NCBI RefSeq assembly: GCF_032854445.1
Contig: NC_088301.1
Coordinates: 50,701,187-50,765,186 of the forward strand
DNA: 64,000 nucleotides
DNA from: Liolophura sinensis
Lineage: Eukaryota > Mollusca > Polyplacophora > Chitonida > Chitonidae
Reading direction: 5' to 3'
Shown: piece after piece, positions 24,801 to 35,172 of the stretch
Numbering within the stretch: position 1 is the first letter of the stretch
How the letters are laid out: every line of letters begins with the position of its first letter
Notes under the pieces: model-generated
The model's input: the letters and a program-made list of their open reading frames with translations, nothing else
Told to the model about the DNA's origin: nothing
Databases searched by the model: none
Made by a program: the position numbers and the translations under genes

Positions 24801-27800
24801 TTCTTCTCCATGGCTTTGTACTTCAATGACACAAAATTTGACTTAATAAAGCGTTGCAGAGATCGAGCTTTTACACGAAAGTTTACAGACAGATGGACAA
24901 ACGCATGTCCCTAGGCCCATTTTTGTAAATATGTAATAAGCTTATTTTCCAGGAAATTCAGGAATACTATGTGCAAATACATATATTTTGATATGAAATA
25001 CATATAATTTAATATCAAATACATATATTTTGATATTTAATGCATACTTTCAAAAGGGAACTACTGTTCCTGGTTACCTTTGCTGACATCACAAGAAGTA
25101 CACAACTGTGTCAAATTTTTATGAATAGCTGGTTATTCCATGTGGAGGTTTTTTTTCCTTCATAATCCACTATTTAAAATACTCTTCATATGTTCGACTA
25201 TTTCTGGAAATGCTGGTTGTCCACAATGATACAGTTGTTTGAGTTCTTGCTGTTGTCACCTGCAAGTTAGCATCACCAATATATCATGTAATTAACATCA
25301 AGGTTTCTTACTAACTGTGACAATATAAATGAAAAATTCTTGAGTAGGGCACCTATTGTTTTGAGCAAGCATCAAATGAATAATTAATGTCCTCCTGAAG
25401 CCAGGCACTAGTTAGCAAAAGACTGTTCAAAGCCTCACTTACAAAGTTTTAATTACTGTAAATCTTCAACCTTTTCAACCACTACAGCAATTTTTTCAGC
25501 GGCATTTATGCATCCAGTTATTAAGAAAATGATTAGGTTGTGTCACTAAAGAAGCAAGCTTCATAAAACTGTGCAAATAATTTCTCTACATCACATAACT
25601 CTCTCAGAATGTTTCAAAATATTGGTTGCAGTGGTGGTTGAAAAGATTGAAGAATCAGGGTATTTCAAGGCCTTCAACCAACATTACGCTGTTAGTTTGA
25701 TATCTGGACATGTTATGCTAAGATAAAAATAACTAGAAGCCATACTGAGTGATTATAAAAACAAATGTCCCCTTTTTGTGGGGAAAAAACTGAAGATAGA
25801 ATAAAATAACTAATGCCTCCAAGTTAAAAATTTAATGAGGCCATATACAAAATGACAAAAATGTGTGTAGCAAATGTGAATGTCCAATCTCAAACAGTTT
25901 TTGAGAAATCCTATCCACAACTAACACGCACATGTGAATTGACAGGCATTCACAAGGAGGCATAAAAACCAATAAAGATAAATTATTAGTTAAGTACTTT
26001 CATGACAAAGGCTCCCACAGCCTTTATTCTGGAATATTCTGAAGACAACAATTTTGGAAAAATGAAAAGGTTCGTATTTCGCTTTTAATGTTTCCCCCCA
26101 AGGCATCCAGACACTAAACTTGTGGTCAATCCAACAAGTTTAACTGATATCGCAATTAAACCAAATACTCACCAGTACTCATGCATAAGGAAGCCTTTCT
26201 GACAAAGCTTTTATGAATAGATCATAACAACTGAAATTCAAAATATCCTGTTCAAACTTCAATTCATTCTATCATCACTACATGTTCCGAGATCAGTTCC
26301 AGAATTACTCTCTACGATTCCAAACTAGATAAAATTTTGAAATAATATTAAATTGATGTGTCAACATAATCAGAATACATGTACATGTATGTATTATTTT
26401 TCAACAATATTTCCAAGCACGACAAAATTAAATTCTGTTAAAAAAAAACATTAACTACTTATATGAACAGATTAAGGATTACAACCAGCGTGGGAACACA
26501 CACTTCTCTTGAGTTTCACTAACTAAATACAACCAGGGTGGGAACACACACTTCTCTTGAGTTTCACTAACTAAATACAACCAGGGTGGGAACACACACT
26601 TCTCGAGTTTAACTAACTAAATACAACCAAGGTGGGAACACACACTTTTCTTGAGTTTCACTAACTAAATACAACCAGGATGGGAACACACACTTCTCGA
26701 GTTTCACTAACTAAATACAACCAGCGTGGGAACACACACTTCTCTTGAGTTTCACTAACTAAATACAACCAGGGTGGGAACACACACTTCTCTTGAGTTT
26801 CACTAACTAAATACAACCAGGGTGGAAACATACACTTCTCTTGAGTTTCACTAACTAAATACAACCAAGGTGGGAACACACACTTCTCGAGTTTCACTAA
26901 CTAAATACAACCAGGGTGGGAACACACACTTCTCTTGAGTTTCACTAACTAAATACAACAAGGTTGGGAACACACACTTCTCTTAAGTTTCACTAACTAA
27001 ATATAACCAAGGTGGGAACACACACTTTTCTTGAGTTTCACTAACTAAATATACCCAGGGTGTGAACACACACTTCTCTTGAGTTTCACGAACTAAATAC
27101 AACCAGGGTGGGAACACACACATCTCTTGAGTTTCACTAGCTAAATACAACCAGGGCGGGAACACACACTTCTCTTGAGTTTCACTAACTAAATACAACA
27201 AGGTTGGGAACACACACTTCTCTTGAGTTTCACTAACTAAATACAACCAAGGTGGGAACACACACTTTTCTTGAGTTTCACTAACTAAATATACCCAGGG
27301 TGGGAACACACACTTCTCTTGAGTTTCACTAACTAAATACAACCAGGGCGGGAAAACACACTTCTCTTGAGTTTCACTAACTAAATACAACCAGGGCGGG
27401 AACACACACTTCTCTTGAGTTTCACTAACTAAATACAACTAGGGCGGGAACACACACTTCTCTTGAGTTTCACTAACTAAATACAACCAAGGTGGGAACA
27501 CACACTTTTCTTGAGTTTCACTAACTAAATATACCCAGGGTGGGAACACACACTTCTCTTGAGTTTCACTAAATACAAAGGGTGGGAACACACACTTCTC
27601 TTGAGTTTCACTAACTAAATACAACAAGGTTGGGAACACACACTTCTCTTGAGTTTCACTAACTAAATACAACCAAGGTGGGAACACACACTTTTCTTGA
27701 GTTTCACTAACTAAATATACCCAGGGTGGGAACACACACTTCTCTTGAGTTTCACTAACTAAATACAACCAGGGCGGGAACACACACTTCTCTTCAGTTT

Positions 27801-29341
27801 CACTAACTAAATACAACTAGGGCGGGAACACACACTTCTCTTGAGTTTCACTAACTAAATACAACCAAGGTGGGAACACACACTTTTCTTGAGTTTCACT
27901 AACTAAATACAACCAGGGTGGGAACACACACTTCTCTTGAGTTTCACTAAATACAAAGGGTGGGAACACACACTTCTCTTGAGTTTCACTAACTACATAT
28001 ACACAGGGTGGGAACACACACTTCTCTTGAGTTTCACTAAATACAAAGGGCGGGAACACACACTTCTCTTGAGTTTCACTAACTAAATACAACCAGGATG
28101 GGAACACACACTTCTCTTGAGTTTCACTAACTAAATACAACCAAGGTGGGAACACACACTTTTCTTGAGTTTCACTACCTAAATACAACCAGGGTGGGAA
28201 CACACACTTCTCTTGAGTTTCACTAACTAAATACAACAAGGTTGGGAACACACACTTCTCGAGTTTAACTAACTAAATACAACCAAGGTGGGAACACACA
28301 CTTTTCTTGAGTTTCACTAACTAAATACAACCAGGATGGGAACACACACTTCTCGAGTTTCACTAACTAAATACAACCAGGATGGGAACACACACTTCTC
28401 TTGAGTTTCACTAACTAAATACAACCAGGGTGGGAACACACACTTCTCTTCAGTTTCACTAACTAAATACAACCAAGGTGGGAACAAACACTTTTCTTGA
28501 GTTTCACTACCTAAATACAACCAGGGTGGGAACACACACTTCTCTTGAGTTTCACTAACTAAATACAACCAAGGTGGGAACACACACTTTTCTTGAGTTT
28601 CACTAACTAAATACAACCAAGGTGGGAACACACACTTTTTCTTGAGTTTCACTAACTAAATACAACCAAGGTGGGAACACACACTTTTCTTGAGTTTCAC
28701 TAACTAAATACAACCAGGGTGGAAACACACACTTCTCTTGAGTTTCACTAACTAAATACAAGTATATCTAAAATTAATTAGTTTGGCATGTAATGACTAG
28801 AGTTCATACTGAACAGTTCTACTGACACAAGTATTAATGCAAGTCTTGAGCATTTATTGGTGTTTGTCAGAGATCTGGCAAAGGTGGCGGTGTTGACCTG
28901 CCTGCATGATTTCCCCTCACCCTTAAGCCAAGGACACACTAGACAGATTTTTTTGCTTGTACAGGCGTATTTTGTGAATTTCTACAAATCCGCCAAGTGT
29001 GTCCGTGACAGCAATGGGGTATTTCGTAAGCAATGTTTTCCGCTCTGAAATTCGTTGCTGGCAATTTCACTCTGTCCGCTCCATCAAATTTGGCCGACCG
29101 AGCTGACCAAACAAACAACATGTCTAGAGTGTCCACAGCTTAAAACATGGCGATCACTGTACAAGTAAAATGTTCCTAAGTATGATGTAAACTATCCATG
29201 AAACAAATATGTAAGTGATATGAACCATGCACTGCTTGACATTAGTGGAGCATGAACAATGTTATTCTGCCTCACCTGATCCTGTCGCCTTCTAATCCCA
29301 CAATCCTTTTGATAATCTTCTGATCAGGGTTGGACGGTGAC
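15733..29341 (-). CDS. IMMP2L: Mitochondrial inner membrane protease subunit 2, last three coding exons
   Basis: Exons on the - strand in order are 29341-29276, 16242-16140 and 15831-15733, with phases that join exactly (1+63+2, 1+102, 99 with stop). They encode about 88 residues, the C-terminal half of the roughly 175-aa vertebrate protein. The S26 signal-peptidase blocks are visible: [14 protein letters not shown] with the catalytic lysine of IIKR, then [20 protein letters not shown] and GPV. The catalytic serine exon is upstream of the window. By family knowledge the protein is a subunit of the inner-membrane peptidase that cleaves bipartite presequences facing the intermembrane space. The introns are large (13 kb here), like the giant IMMP2L gene of vertebrates, and full of repeats. 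Confidence 0.95.
16140..16242 (-). CDS. IMMP2L: IMMP2L exon with S26 box E
   Basis: 103 nt, acceptor CTGTGATTTCAG and donor GTCAGT on the - strand. Encodes [12 protein letters not shown], then [20 protein letters not shown] ending GP. The WVEGDHH.HS.DSN.FGP signature distinguishes IMMP2L from IMMP1L, which has a different box. Confidence 0.96.
16423..16711 (+). repeat. Split direct repeat A1 (left)
   Basis: 289 bp, closely matching A2. Shared landmarks are ACAGGCTATA-like near the start, CTCCCTTTGGAAAA, AGTGATCTCCCCTTC, CTATGCACCATCACTTGTGA and GGTTTGGGTGAA at the end. The match stops sharply after the last of these. Confidence 0.92.
16949..17550 (+). pseudogene. Gag-like protein of the tyrosine-recombinase retrotransposon (broken)
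   Basis: One frame (16949-17248) reads a Gag-like segment with [17 protein letters not shown] and VPSLIKYG before a stop at 17246. Another frame (17302-17550) carries a cysteine/histidine-rich end with order C-x3-C-x5-C-x4-C-x3-H, followed by a C-x2-C-x4-H-x4-C knuckle. The zinc-binding C-terminus is typical of DIRS-order Gag. At least one frameshift separates the two. An upstream open frame at 16603-16869 starts inside A1 and may include the N-terminus. Confidence 0.65.
17640..18237 (+). pseudogene. Reverse transcriptase domain of the retrotransposon (broken)
   Basis: DIRS-type RT blocks appear in order: [34 protein letters not shown], then after a stop near 17916 [20 protein letters not shown] (motif A with its Asp) and [20 protein letters not shown]. 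The catalytic LDD of the family is LLDN here, so one of the two metal-binding aspartates is lost. The RT is inactive by sequence. Confidence 0.85.
18334..19330 (+). pseudogene. RNase H and tyrosine recombinase remnant, fused by deletion
   Basis: A 308-residue open frame begins with the RT connection ([20 protein letters not shown]) and then RNase H ([33 protein letters not shown]). The third RNase H acidic site reads THN instead of SDN. It jumps near 18900 into the recombinase catalytic part ([26 protein letters not shown] in a shifted position). After a one-base loss near 19205 the end continues in another frame with [13 protein letters not shown] and [13 protein letters not shown], which keeps the tyrosine. 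The recombinase N-terminal domain is missing. Confidence 0.85.
19388..20311 (+). repeat. Degenerate 84-91-bp tandem repeat in the 3' noncoding part of the retrotransposon
   Basis: The core GGCCAGTACTTGACTGCTC recurs at 19388, 19479, 19688, 19775, 19862, 19946 and 20292 with substitutions. Spacing is 84-91 bp between adjacent copies, with gaps where copies are lost. Each core is followed at similar distance by ACATGTA-rich and GTAAGTGAACTT-like words. It lies between the recombinase end and B1. Confidence 0.75.
20441..20660 (+). repeat. Split direct repeat B1
   Basis: About 220 bp beginning near GGCCTCTTTTTTAGCCCCC and ending at CGTCTGCACA, directly before the central TAAATAC. Pairs with B2 at 21003-21227. 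Confidence 0.92.
20668..20955 (+). repeat. Split direct repeat A2
   Basis: 288 bp copy of A1, separated from B1 only by the 7-mer TAAATAC. B1-A2 is therefore a continuous composite block, as expected when it preserves the junction of a circular intermediate. Confidence 0.92.
21003..21227 (+). repeat. Split direct repeat B2 (right)
   Basis: About 225 bp copy of B1 with a small insertion in a T-rich tract. Ends at CATCTGCACA before the right-hand TAAATAC. About 47 bp of unique sequence separate it from A2. Confidence 0.92.
21235..23905. other. IMMP2L intron, no recognised element
   Basis: AT-rich sequence with many ACATGTA words. Overlapping frames on both strands at 21828-22211 show no domain. 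I see nothing else to support. Confidence 0.6.
23908..24105 (-). repeat. SINE tail, antisense copy
   Basis: Read on the + strand, it starts with (TTTA)n at 23912, then GATTGGTGTTTTATGCTGTA, a CACTTAT-like stretch, GGTGGGAGGAAAATGGGCAG and CCATCCACAGG, ending near GGCCGGAGAGG and GCATGAGCTGCAC. This is the reverse complement of the SINE body and tail. The tRNA head is missing. Confidence 0.85.
24345..24925. repeat. Mollusc-type dispersed repeat with internal duplication
   Basis: Two related segments about 249 bp apart share ACATGCCATTTAAC (24481 and 24730) and CAAGGTCAC words. The block ends in ACAGACAGATGGACAAACGC, a common terminal feature of a dispersed lophotrochozoan repeat. The family is inferred from word content only. 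Confidence 0.45.
24926..26475. other. IMMP2L intron, AT-rich, no gene
   Basis: Includes an imperfect ATATATTTTGATAT duplication at 24978-25045 and a fragment around 25880-25910 (CAATCTCAAACAGTTTTTGA) resembling the repeat at 44600-45010. Nothing else recognised. Confidence 0.5.
26476..28761 (-). repeat. 48-bp minisatellite, about 48 copies, open on the minus strand
   Basis: The unit contains GGTGGGAACACACACTTCTC, then TTGAGTTTCACTAACTAAA and TACAACCA. Most units are exactly 48 bp; others are 46 bp (CTCGAG in place of CTCTTGAG) or 42 bp (CACTAAATACAAAGGG). Because 48 is divisible by three, the - strand reads a 16-residue repeat, [16 protein letters not shown]. From 28251 down to 26983 a single frame has only two stops (TAG, each one base from TGG). 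No start signal or splice logic supports translation, so I treat it as a satellite in an IMMP2L intron, not a gene. Variant units recur in blocks, giving a higher-order pattern. Confidence 0.95.
28927..29139. mobile_element. 213-bp MITE with terminal inverted repeats and TTAA flanks
   Basis: The left end GCCAAGGACACACTAGACA (28927) matches the reverse complement of the right end TGTCTAGAGTGTCCACAGC (to 29139) at 15 of 19 positions. TTAA lies directly outside both ends (28923-28926 and 29140-29143), as with piggyBac-type target duplication. The interior is GC-richer and has no credible coding capacity. It sits about 136 bp past the donor of the IMMP2L exon 29276-29341. Confidence 0.75.
29276..29341 (-). 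CDS. IMMP2L: IMMP2L exon with catalytic-lysine block
   Basis: 66 nt. On the - strand the acceptor is ATCTTGGCAG and the donor GTGAGG. It reads [20 protein letters not shown], matching SPKNPEQKIIKRVIALEGD of vertebrates. It begins with the third base of a Val codon and ends with two bases of an Arg codon that the exon at 16242 completes. Confidence 0.95.
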
Positions 29342-31420
29342 CTGCCAAGATAATTTTGACATTCATCATTCTAAAAGGCAATAACTGGAACCAGATACAC
29401 CAAAAATTTAATTATTTTTAGTTCATATAGTACAAGGACATGCACATTTAGCAATCCAATATTTACATAACAAAAACCAATGGAAGTCCACTAGTCATGT
29501 GTGTCTTTCATTACTGGTATATATTCAAAGCAGTGTTTGATTGATTGCTGATAGTATCGTTAATAGTCTGTCACCTATCCAGGGAACGATGGTAACATCC
29601 AATGGGATTCTGTTATCATCTACATTCTGAGAGTTTGAGCTCAATCAATCATGCTCCGTCACTATATGGAAGGACAATGAACACAACACACCACATCTAC
29701 CAATACTTATCTAAATGGAACAGCAGACGATGGAATGGGATTCATCGGAGACAAAATCAGTTTGTACCACAAAATGAAAACAATGCAGAGACTGCCCAGA
29801 ATAATTTGCCTTTTCATAATTACATAATTGATAAATTCTTTCAAGGATGGTGTCTGGATCTAGATCTGAAAGTTAGAAAGTCTAAAAATGTTAAGAGATT
29901 TACTATAGATTCCAGTATCCTTGGTTGGTGAATATTCACATGTGGTATAGCACATGTGTTGATGTTTGTTTACACACACATACACATGTAGTACAGTACT
30001 ATGGCATGTTGGAAATATGCTAATACAGAAATGTTCCTGTGCAGAGCAAAAAAACATCTAGTAACATACCCCACAGGAGAGAAAAAAAAAAAAAAAAAAA
30101 AGGAAAGAAAGAAAGAATGCGAAATCAGGGAGCCATGGTGCATGTGATTTTTTCCAACAGGTGCGAGCGTAACAGTATAGCCACAAGGTCATAACAGCTT
30201 GGCACAGGGTTTCAGGTAAACAATACATAACCTTGTTAAACACACATAAAGCAGCCAATCAATATACTACTGCGCAGACAGTTGTTAAATCTGGGGGCCA
30301 ATGTTCCACATAACACATCAATACGGCTGGTATCGCATTACCAGCGCCACTCTTGGGTTACATGGCGTTTAGTCGATATTTCTGCATCGTTAAACAGAAG
30401 GTCATAGACTTGAAATCAGGTGACCTACTAAAGAGATGCATCCATAGCTCTTTGTTCCTTCATAAGTAGGTTACAACAACTTTGATACACTAAACACATT
30501 ATCAGCTTCACTTCATTTTCTACTGCCACCTGTCTCTTAATTTACATAGCACAGCTAGGACTAAAACAGCTAAAATAACCATGTGCCACAACCATTTTAC
30601 AAATACATCAGTTGAGCAACATTGAAAGGCTTCCAAGGCTTCTCAGCTAAAAACTATTTGCATCTTTCCTTCTTTATAGTGAACCAAATGCAAGATTACA
30701 AGTCGTTCTTTGTATTACAATGACATTATGAAAAAAGAAAAACTTTGATGAAACTGTCAACTGCATACAAAATTTCATACCTGTACTTGCATTCTTGTAA
30801 GAAATGAAATTCAACTCCTTGCCAGACATATATGGTGTATAATTGTTTTACAAATGTACAGCCCCTACCCAACAATAACTTTTGAAAATTTTGGTCATTT
30901 CACTTTATTAATAAGTCATAGTTTATGTTTGTATATATGAAAGTGTACAATCCAAGTGGAACTGAAATATGTCAAGACTGACTTGGTTTTGTCAGGGCTG
31001 AGTGCATTCTCACTGGCAATTTTTGAATTATTCAGTACAGATATGATATGCTTTTGAAAAGATACATGTACCTGATAGGTGGCTGCTTTTCAGATTGCTT
31101 CTAATTACACTCAAAAAAATATCTCCTTTTATATGATTACCACTGGTGATGATGATATTATAATATATAAAAGACTACAGTATAGAGAGCAAAATCAGAG
31201 CATCAACCACTTGTGTGATAGTTGGCAAATGGTCACATGTAACCAGTGAAAGATTTCCTTGGGAATTCAACTTTCAATGTCTCCAGCTAATCAGTGTAAA
31301 GTTATATCAATTAGTGATTGTGTCTCTATAAACATATTCGAAAGTCTTCCCTATTTAAATTTTTTACAAATTCATGCATCAATACAACACAAAGGACCAT
31401 GATGAACACTGCACCCCAGT

Positions 31421-31442
31421 CCCCCCTCCCCCCCCCCCCCCC
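31421..31442. repeat. Poly-C tract
   Basis: Six C, one T, then fifteen C in a row. A homopolymer of this size is length-unstable and error-prone in assemblies. Confidence 0.95.
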
Positions 31443-33439
31443 ATTCCACATACACCCATAATAAACTTGGAACTTAACTTGATAAAAATACTTTCACCAT
31501 ACTTCCTTCTGGTTACCAATTCCTTCCATTTTATTTTAAACAGCCAATTAAGTACTGTACACTCACAATTTACAATCATCTTGGCCAAGAATCAAAGCCA
31601 AAATGTTGCTTATTAAAGGTTACAGCATCAAGCAAATTAAGTAGACGCCCAGGAATGGGAATTGTTAAATTATGCCCAGGCTGCCACATTGTGTGACAAG
31701 GATTTTCCCTTTTCAGCCTCACAATGCATCACCTTCATTTAACTCTATTCACTACAATATACTTAAGCAGATCTTTACATATGGAAAGTACTACTAAAAC
31801 ATACTATGCAGGGCTCTAGTCTCCTCTAACTAGGAGAGCAATGTTTGGCAGCTGGATGTTGTACTCCAGGATAAACGCCTAATGCAATCCTTATGTAACT
31901 GGCAGACATTGATTTTGTCCACGAGATCCCCAAACAATTCCCTCTATCAACTTCAGCTGGCAAAACACACAGAGCAGACGAATCACTCTTGATTAGACTG
32001 GCTTTTTTTTTACGATCATTTAGCTCTGGCGCAACCACTTCCTGGCAGCTTTCATAGAAAACAGAAAAAGAAAAAAAAAGTCTTCCCAGTTTCAAGGATT
32101 CTCTACAGACCAGCTTCAGCATTATTCTGGAAAGCTATAGAAAATCAATGCCTCGATTGTTCAACAAAGTATACTTCAAACAACCCAAGCTTTTTCTCAT
32201 CACAAACCCTGAGGCTATCACAGAATTAATCAATAGACAGGGAATCTTTGAAAGTTGTGTTATTGCATAATGCGTTAAAATGAAAATCCTCTGGCGAAAA
32301 AAATCCACTAAGCAAAAAAAAAGAAATAATAATAATAATAATTTTAAAGCACAAAGGTAACAGACCAAAGACATTATATCTCAGGAGAGCAGGTCCCTGA
32401 GCACCCATATTTCAGTTAGTGGCTTACACTATATGACAACTTATGAATCAAGCTTGTACACATAGTAGATAAGAAATTTCTTTAGTATGTAGATAAGGGT
32501 AGCTTAATTAAAAAGAATTATTTTGTAACAGATGATTTAAAAATCAGATTACTAATGTGTGTATCCTGGGATATAGCATGAACATCAGGATTATTAAGTA
32601 TTCATCAACAGATAGTAATATCTCTCTAAGGGCCATGTATGTGGTGTATATGCGGATCTAGTCTGCATGTTGATATTTAGTATTATATGTATGAACTGTT
32701 TTGCTTACACTATACCGTGATATTTTGGCAGAAAATCAATCAGCTCAAGCCGAATTTAATTTTTACTTGAAGTAATTTAATGTTAGAATTTAATGTTAGA
32801 ATAGTTAGCCCAAATAAGTACCTTTCACAAAATATCAGGCTCACCTGTGTACATGTTATCAGTCAAAGTAGATCATAGAGTTCATACAATTTAGAAAGCT
32901 TTTTCAAAATATATCATCATTTTTAACACTGAAATAGTACAGGTATGAGTCTGATATTTAGTAAAAGGCAATACTTTGAGGCAATTCTTGGTAAATACAG
33001 AAAATTGATTTGATTTTGATTCTTGAAATCATATGGGACAGAACTCAGAAAGAATCAAATCAAATATGATCATTTGCACAAAATTTTCATTGTCCAGCAT
33101 CTTGAAATTGGTATCGTTTTTCGATTCATATGAAACCAAACTGCTTTTTTGATTATTTTTTTCACCCGACAATATTAAATAAGTACTTCGCCAAAAATTC
33201 TGCATGTAACCCCTGATTAGTAAAAAGATTTAAAGATCTATCCCTATCTTAGAGTCTTGCATAAAAACAGAATTAATGACCAGGACTGAGATTATCTATA
33301 TAGTTTTTCTAAATTGTAACCGATTCACTTGGTATATATGTCCATTTTGCATGTCTGGTATGGAAATATGATTTTTTTTTCTGTGCTTTCCACTATTGAC
33401 TGATATAGAGCCATAAATAAAGTCCTAAGTCCTAAATGG

Positions 33440-33680
33440 GGATAATAATGAAAATAATTAAGCATGCAAAAGTTCAGATGATAGGCAAGATGTATGGTAA
33501 GTTTCATCTAAATTGGCACAGTAGTTTGGGAGGAGATGCATGGCAAAGATAGTGTTGACAGCCAGCCGGCAGGTGAACAGACAGACGGACGGACGGATGA
33601 ACAGATGGATAGACATTCCAGTGATTCCAGTATACAGCCCACCCACCCCCCTCAATGAAAGTATGAAAGAGAAACCTGAC
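33440..33680. repeat. Dispersed repeat ending in GACGGACGG
   Basis: Contains GTAAGTTTCATCTAAATTGG, then ACAGACAGACGGACGGACGG near 33577-33596 and CCCACCCACCCCCC. Repeats ending in (GACG)n-type runs after a TTTCATCNAAAT-like segment are common in mollusc genomes. The exact family needs a library search. Confidence 0.55.
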
Positions 33681-35076
33681 ACTGCATCACTTTCAGACAG
33701 GTATCACACACCACAAAGATTTTACTATTCTCTGTTAAAAAGACACTGAAATACATTGTGAACAAATTACATGCTGTAATATTGTCAAGGGCAGATAACT
33801 GCTTGTAAAATCAACACAATGGAAAAGCAACTTGCCAGTACACCACTTTCAGACATCTTGATTGATGCAAGTTTCACAGATCTTTGTTGAAAAAGGGTTG
33901 AAATACATGCTGGACAAATCCTGCCGTAAAACCAGAATTACTCAACACAGTCACACTTTGAGACACAGGAAACACATTAACGCTATTTCAGCATTCTACA
34001 CTGCAACCTCACCAAGATATTGATCGGTAAATTTCTTCAGGCACAAAATGTGGGACTGCTGGATGGAAAGGACAGATGGAAAAAGGGATGGCTATACATG
34101 TATTTCCACATTTTAAGGTATAAGGAGAGACAAAAACAAGATACATATGCTGTGTTCATGGAACTTAAGGTTTCCAGTAGTCCATACTTGTCAATCGTCT
34201 AGATCACTTAGCCTCAAGTAAACCCTTCCTTCCATATAGAGCAACAGAACTTGCAAGACACTTAATGTGTCGAAGAGAAGCTGCATGTAGCAGATGTTAT
34301 TACCGCAGGACATGGGATTTCTTGGCACTCCACTTAACGGATAACCTTTATTTCCGCCTTAGGCAAATGTCCATTCTCGTTCACTGCAAACTTGTGGAAT
34401 GAATTTGGCCCGTCAGATATCAACGTCACCTTTGTTTGCCTAACATAAAGAGCATGTTGCTTCCATTAGACTTATTATGAACTTTAAATCTGTGGATAGA
34501 GGAAGAAATATTTTTACGTGGGGTATTGTTTTCATTTTTAATAAGTAGCAGGGGCTATATTTTTTTGACTGAGGTTTAAAAGGTCTATGGTTATACCATG
34601 AAGAGTATTTTACATAAATATTTGTGGTAAAATTTATTGGTAAAGAAAACCAGAGTGAAGAGTCCCAATAAAAACTACATGTCAATTAACCTTTCCAACT
34701 TAAAGTTGCAGAAGTACATTAAGATATCAATTTCAGCACCTGGGCCAGTATTTATCAAGTCATAAATTGCAAATTCTTAAAAAGTCAAACTCAGAACAGG
34801 AAAGAACTCGGACTGCAGTTTAAATATTGTTCTGTAGTAAAAAAATCAGTGCACAAAGTCTAAATTTCATAGAGCAAATCATTTAAATTGTAGCTGTGGT
34901 AAATATTGGTTTCATATGTTAGTATCATCTGTGGTAAGAGTGAAATGTATCGGAAACTCATCAACCACATAATATAACATGCTAGCTACACTATGACTGA
35001 ACACATTTGTAAAATTTTATGTTTTAAATGTCAAAACTGCACATAAGTCTGACAAACAAGGCGTGATTAGAATCAC

Positions 35077-35172
35077 CTTCGAAGATGATCCTCTCTCTGA
35101 TGCCTTGGGAAGAACAGAATCATAACTCTGATTCTGGGGTCGAGACAGACACAGCGCCTCTGGACAGATTTC
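35077..35172 (-). CDS. Candidate unassigned exon within IMMP2L intron
   Basis: On the - strand the acceptor context is TTGATCTTCTTGTGACAG and the donor GTGATT. The 96 nt give 32 open codons, phase 0 at both ends, reading EICPEALCLSRPQNQSYD and then SVLPKASERGSSSK. GC content is clearly above the flanks. I recognise no family. It could be an exon of a gene nested in the IMMP2L intron, an alternative exon, or conserved noncoding DNA. Confidence 0.3.

Larger units (their letters stand above)
29342..35076. other. Presumed IMMP2L intron, low-complexity tracts, no gene
   Basis: Contains an A run (30082-30101) followed by GAAA repeats, a C run interrupted by one T (31421-31442), (AAT)n at 32325-32343 and the repeat at 33440-33680. 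Overlapping frames on both strands lack domains. The - strand stretch 31826-32122 has mildly coding-like composition but no family match that I recognise. Confidence 0.5.

Noticed and set aside
26661-28652. Five consecutive - strand frames as a repeat protein gene
   Set aside because: All come from the 48-bp tandem unit. Stops and frame changes follow unit variants, and there is no start context or domain outside the repeat.
28857-29136. Short frames at the MITE on both strands
   Set aside because: Explained by the MITE interior; no similarity to a transposase.
30323-30345. Small hairpin GCTGGTA...TACCAGC as an RNA gene or terminator
   Set aside because: A 7-bp stem is common by chance and has no extended precursor-like fold that I can see.
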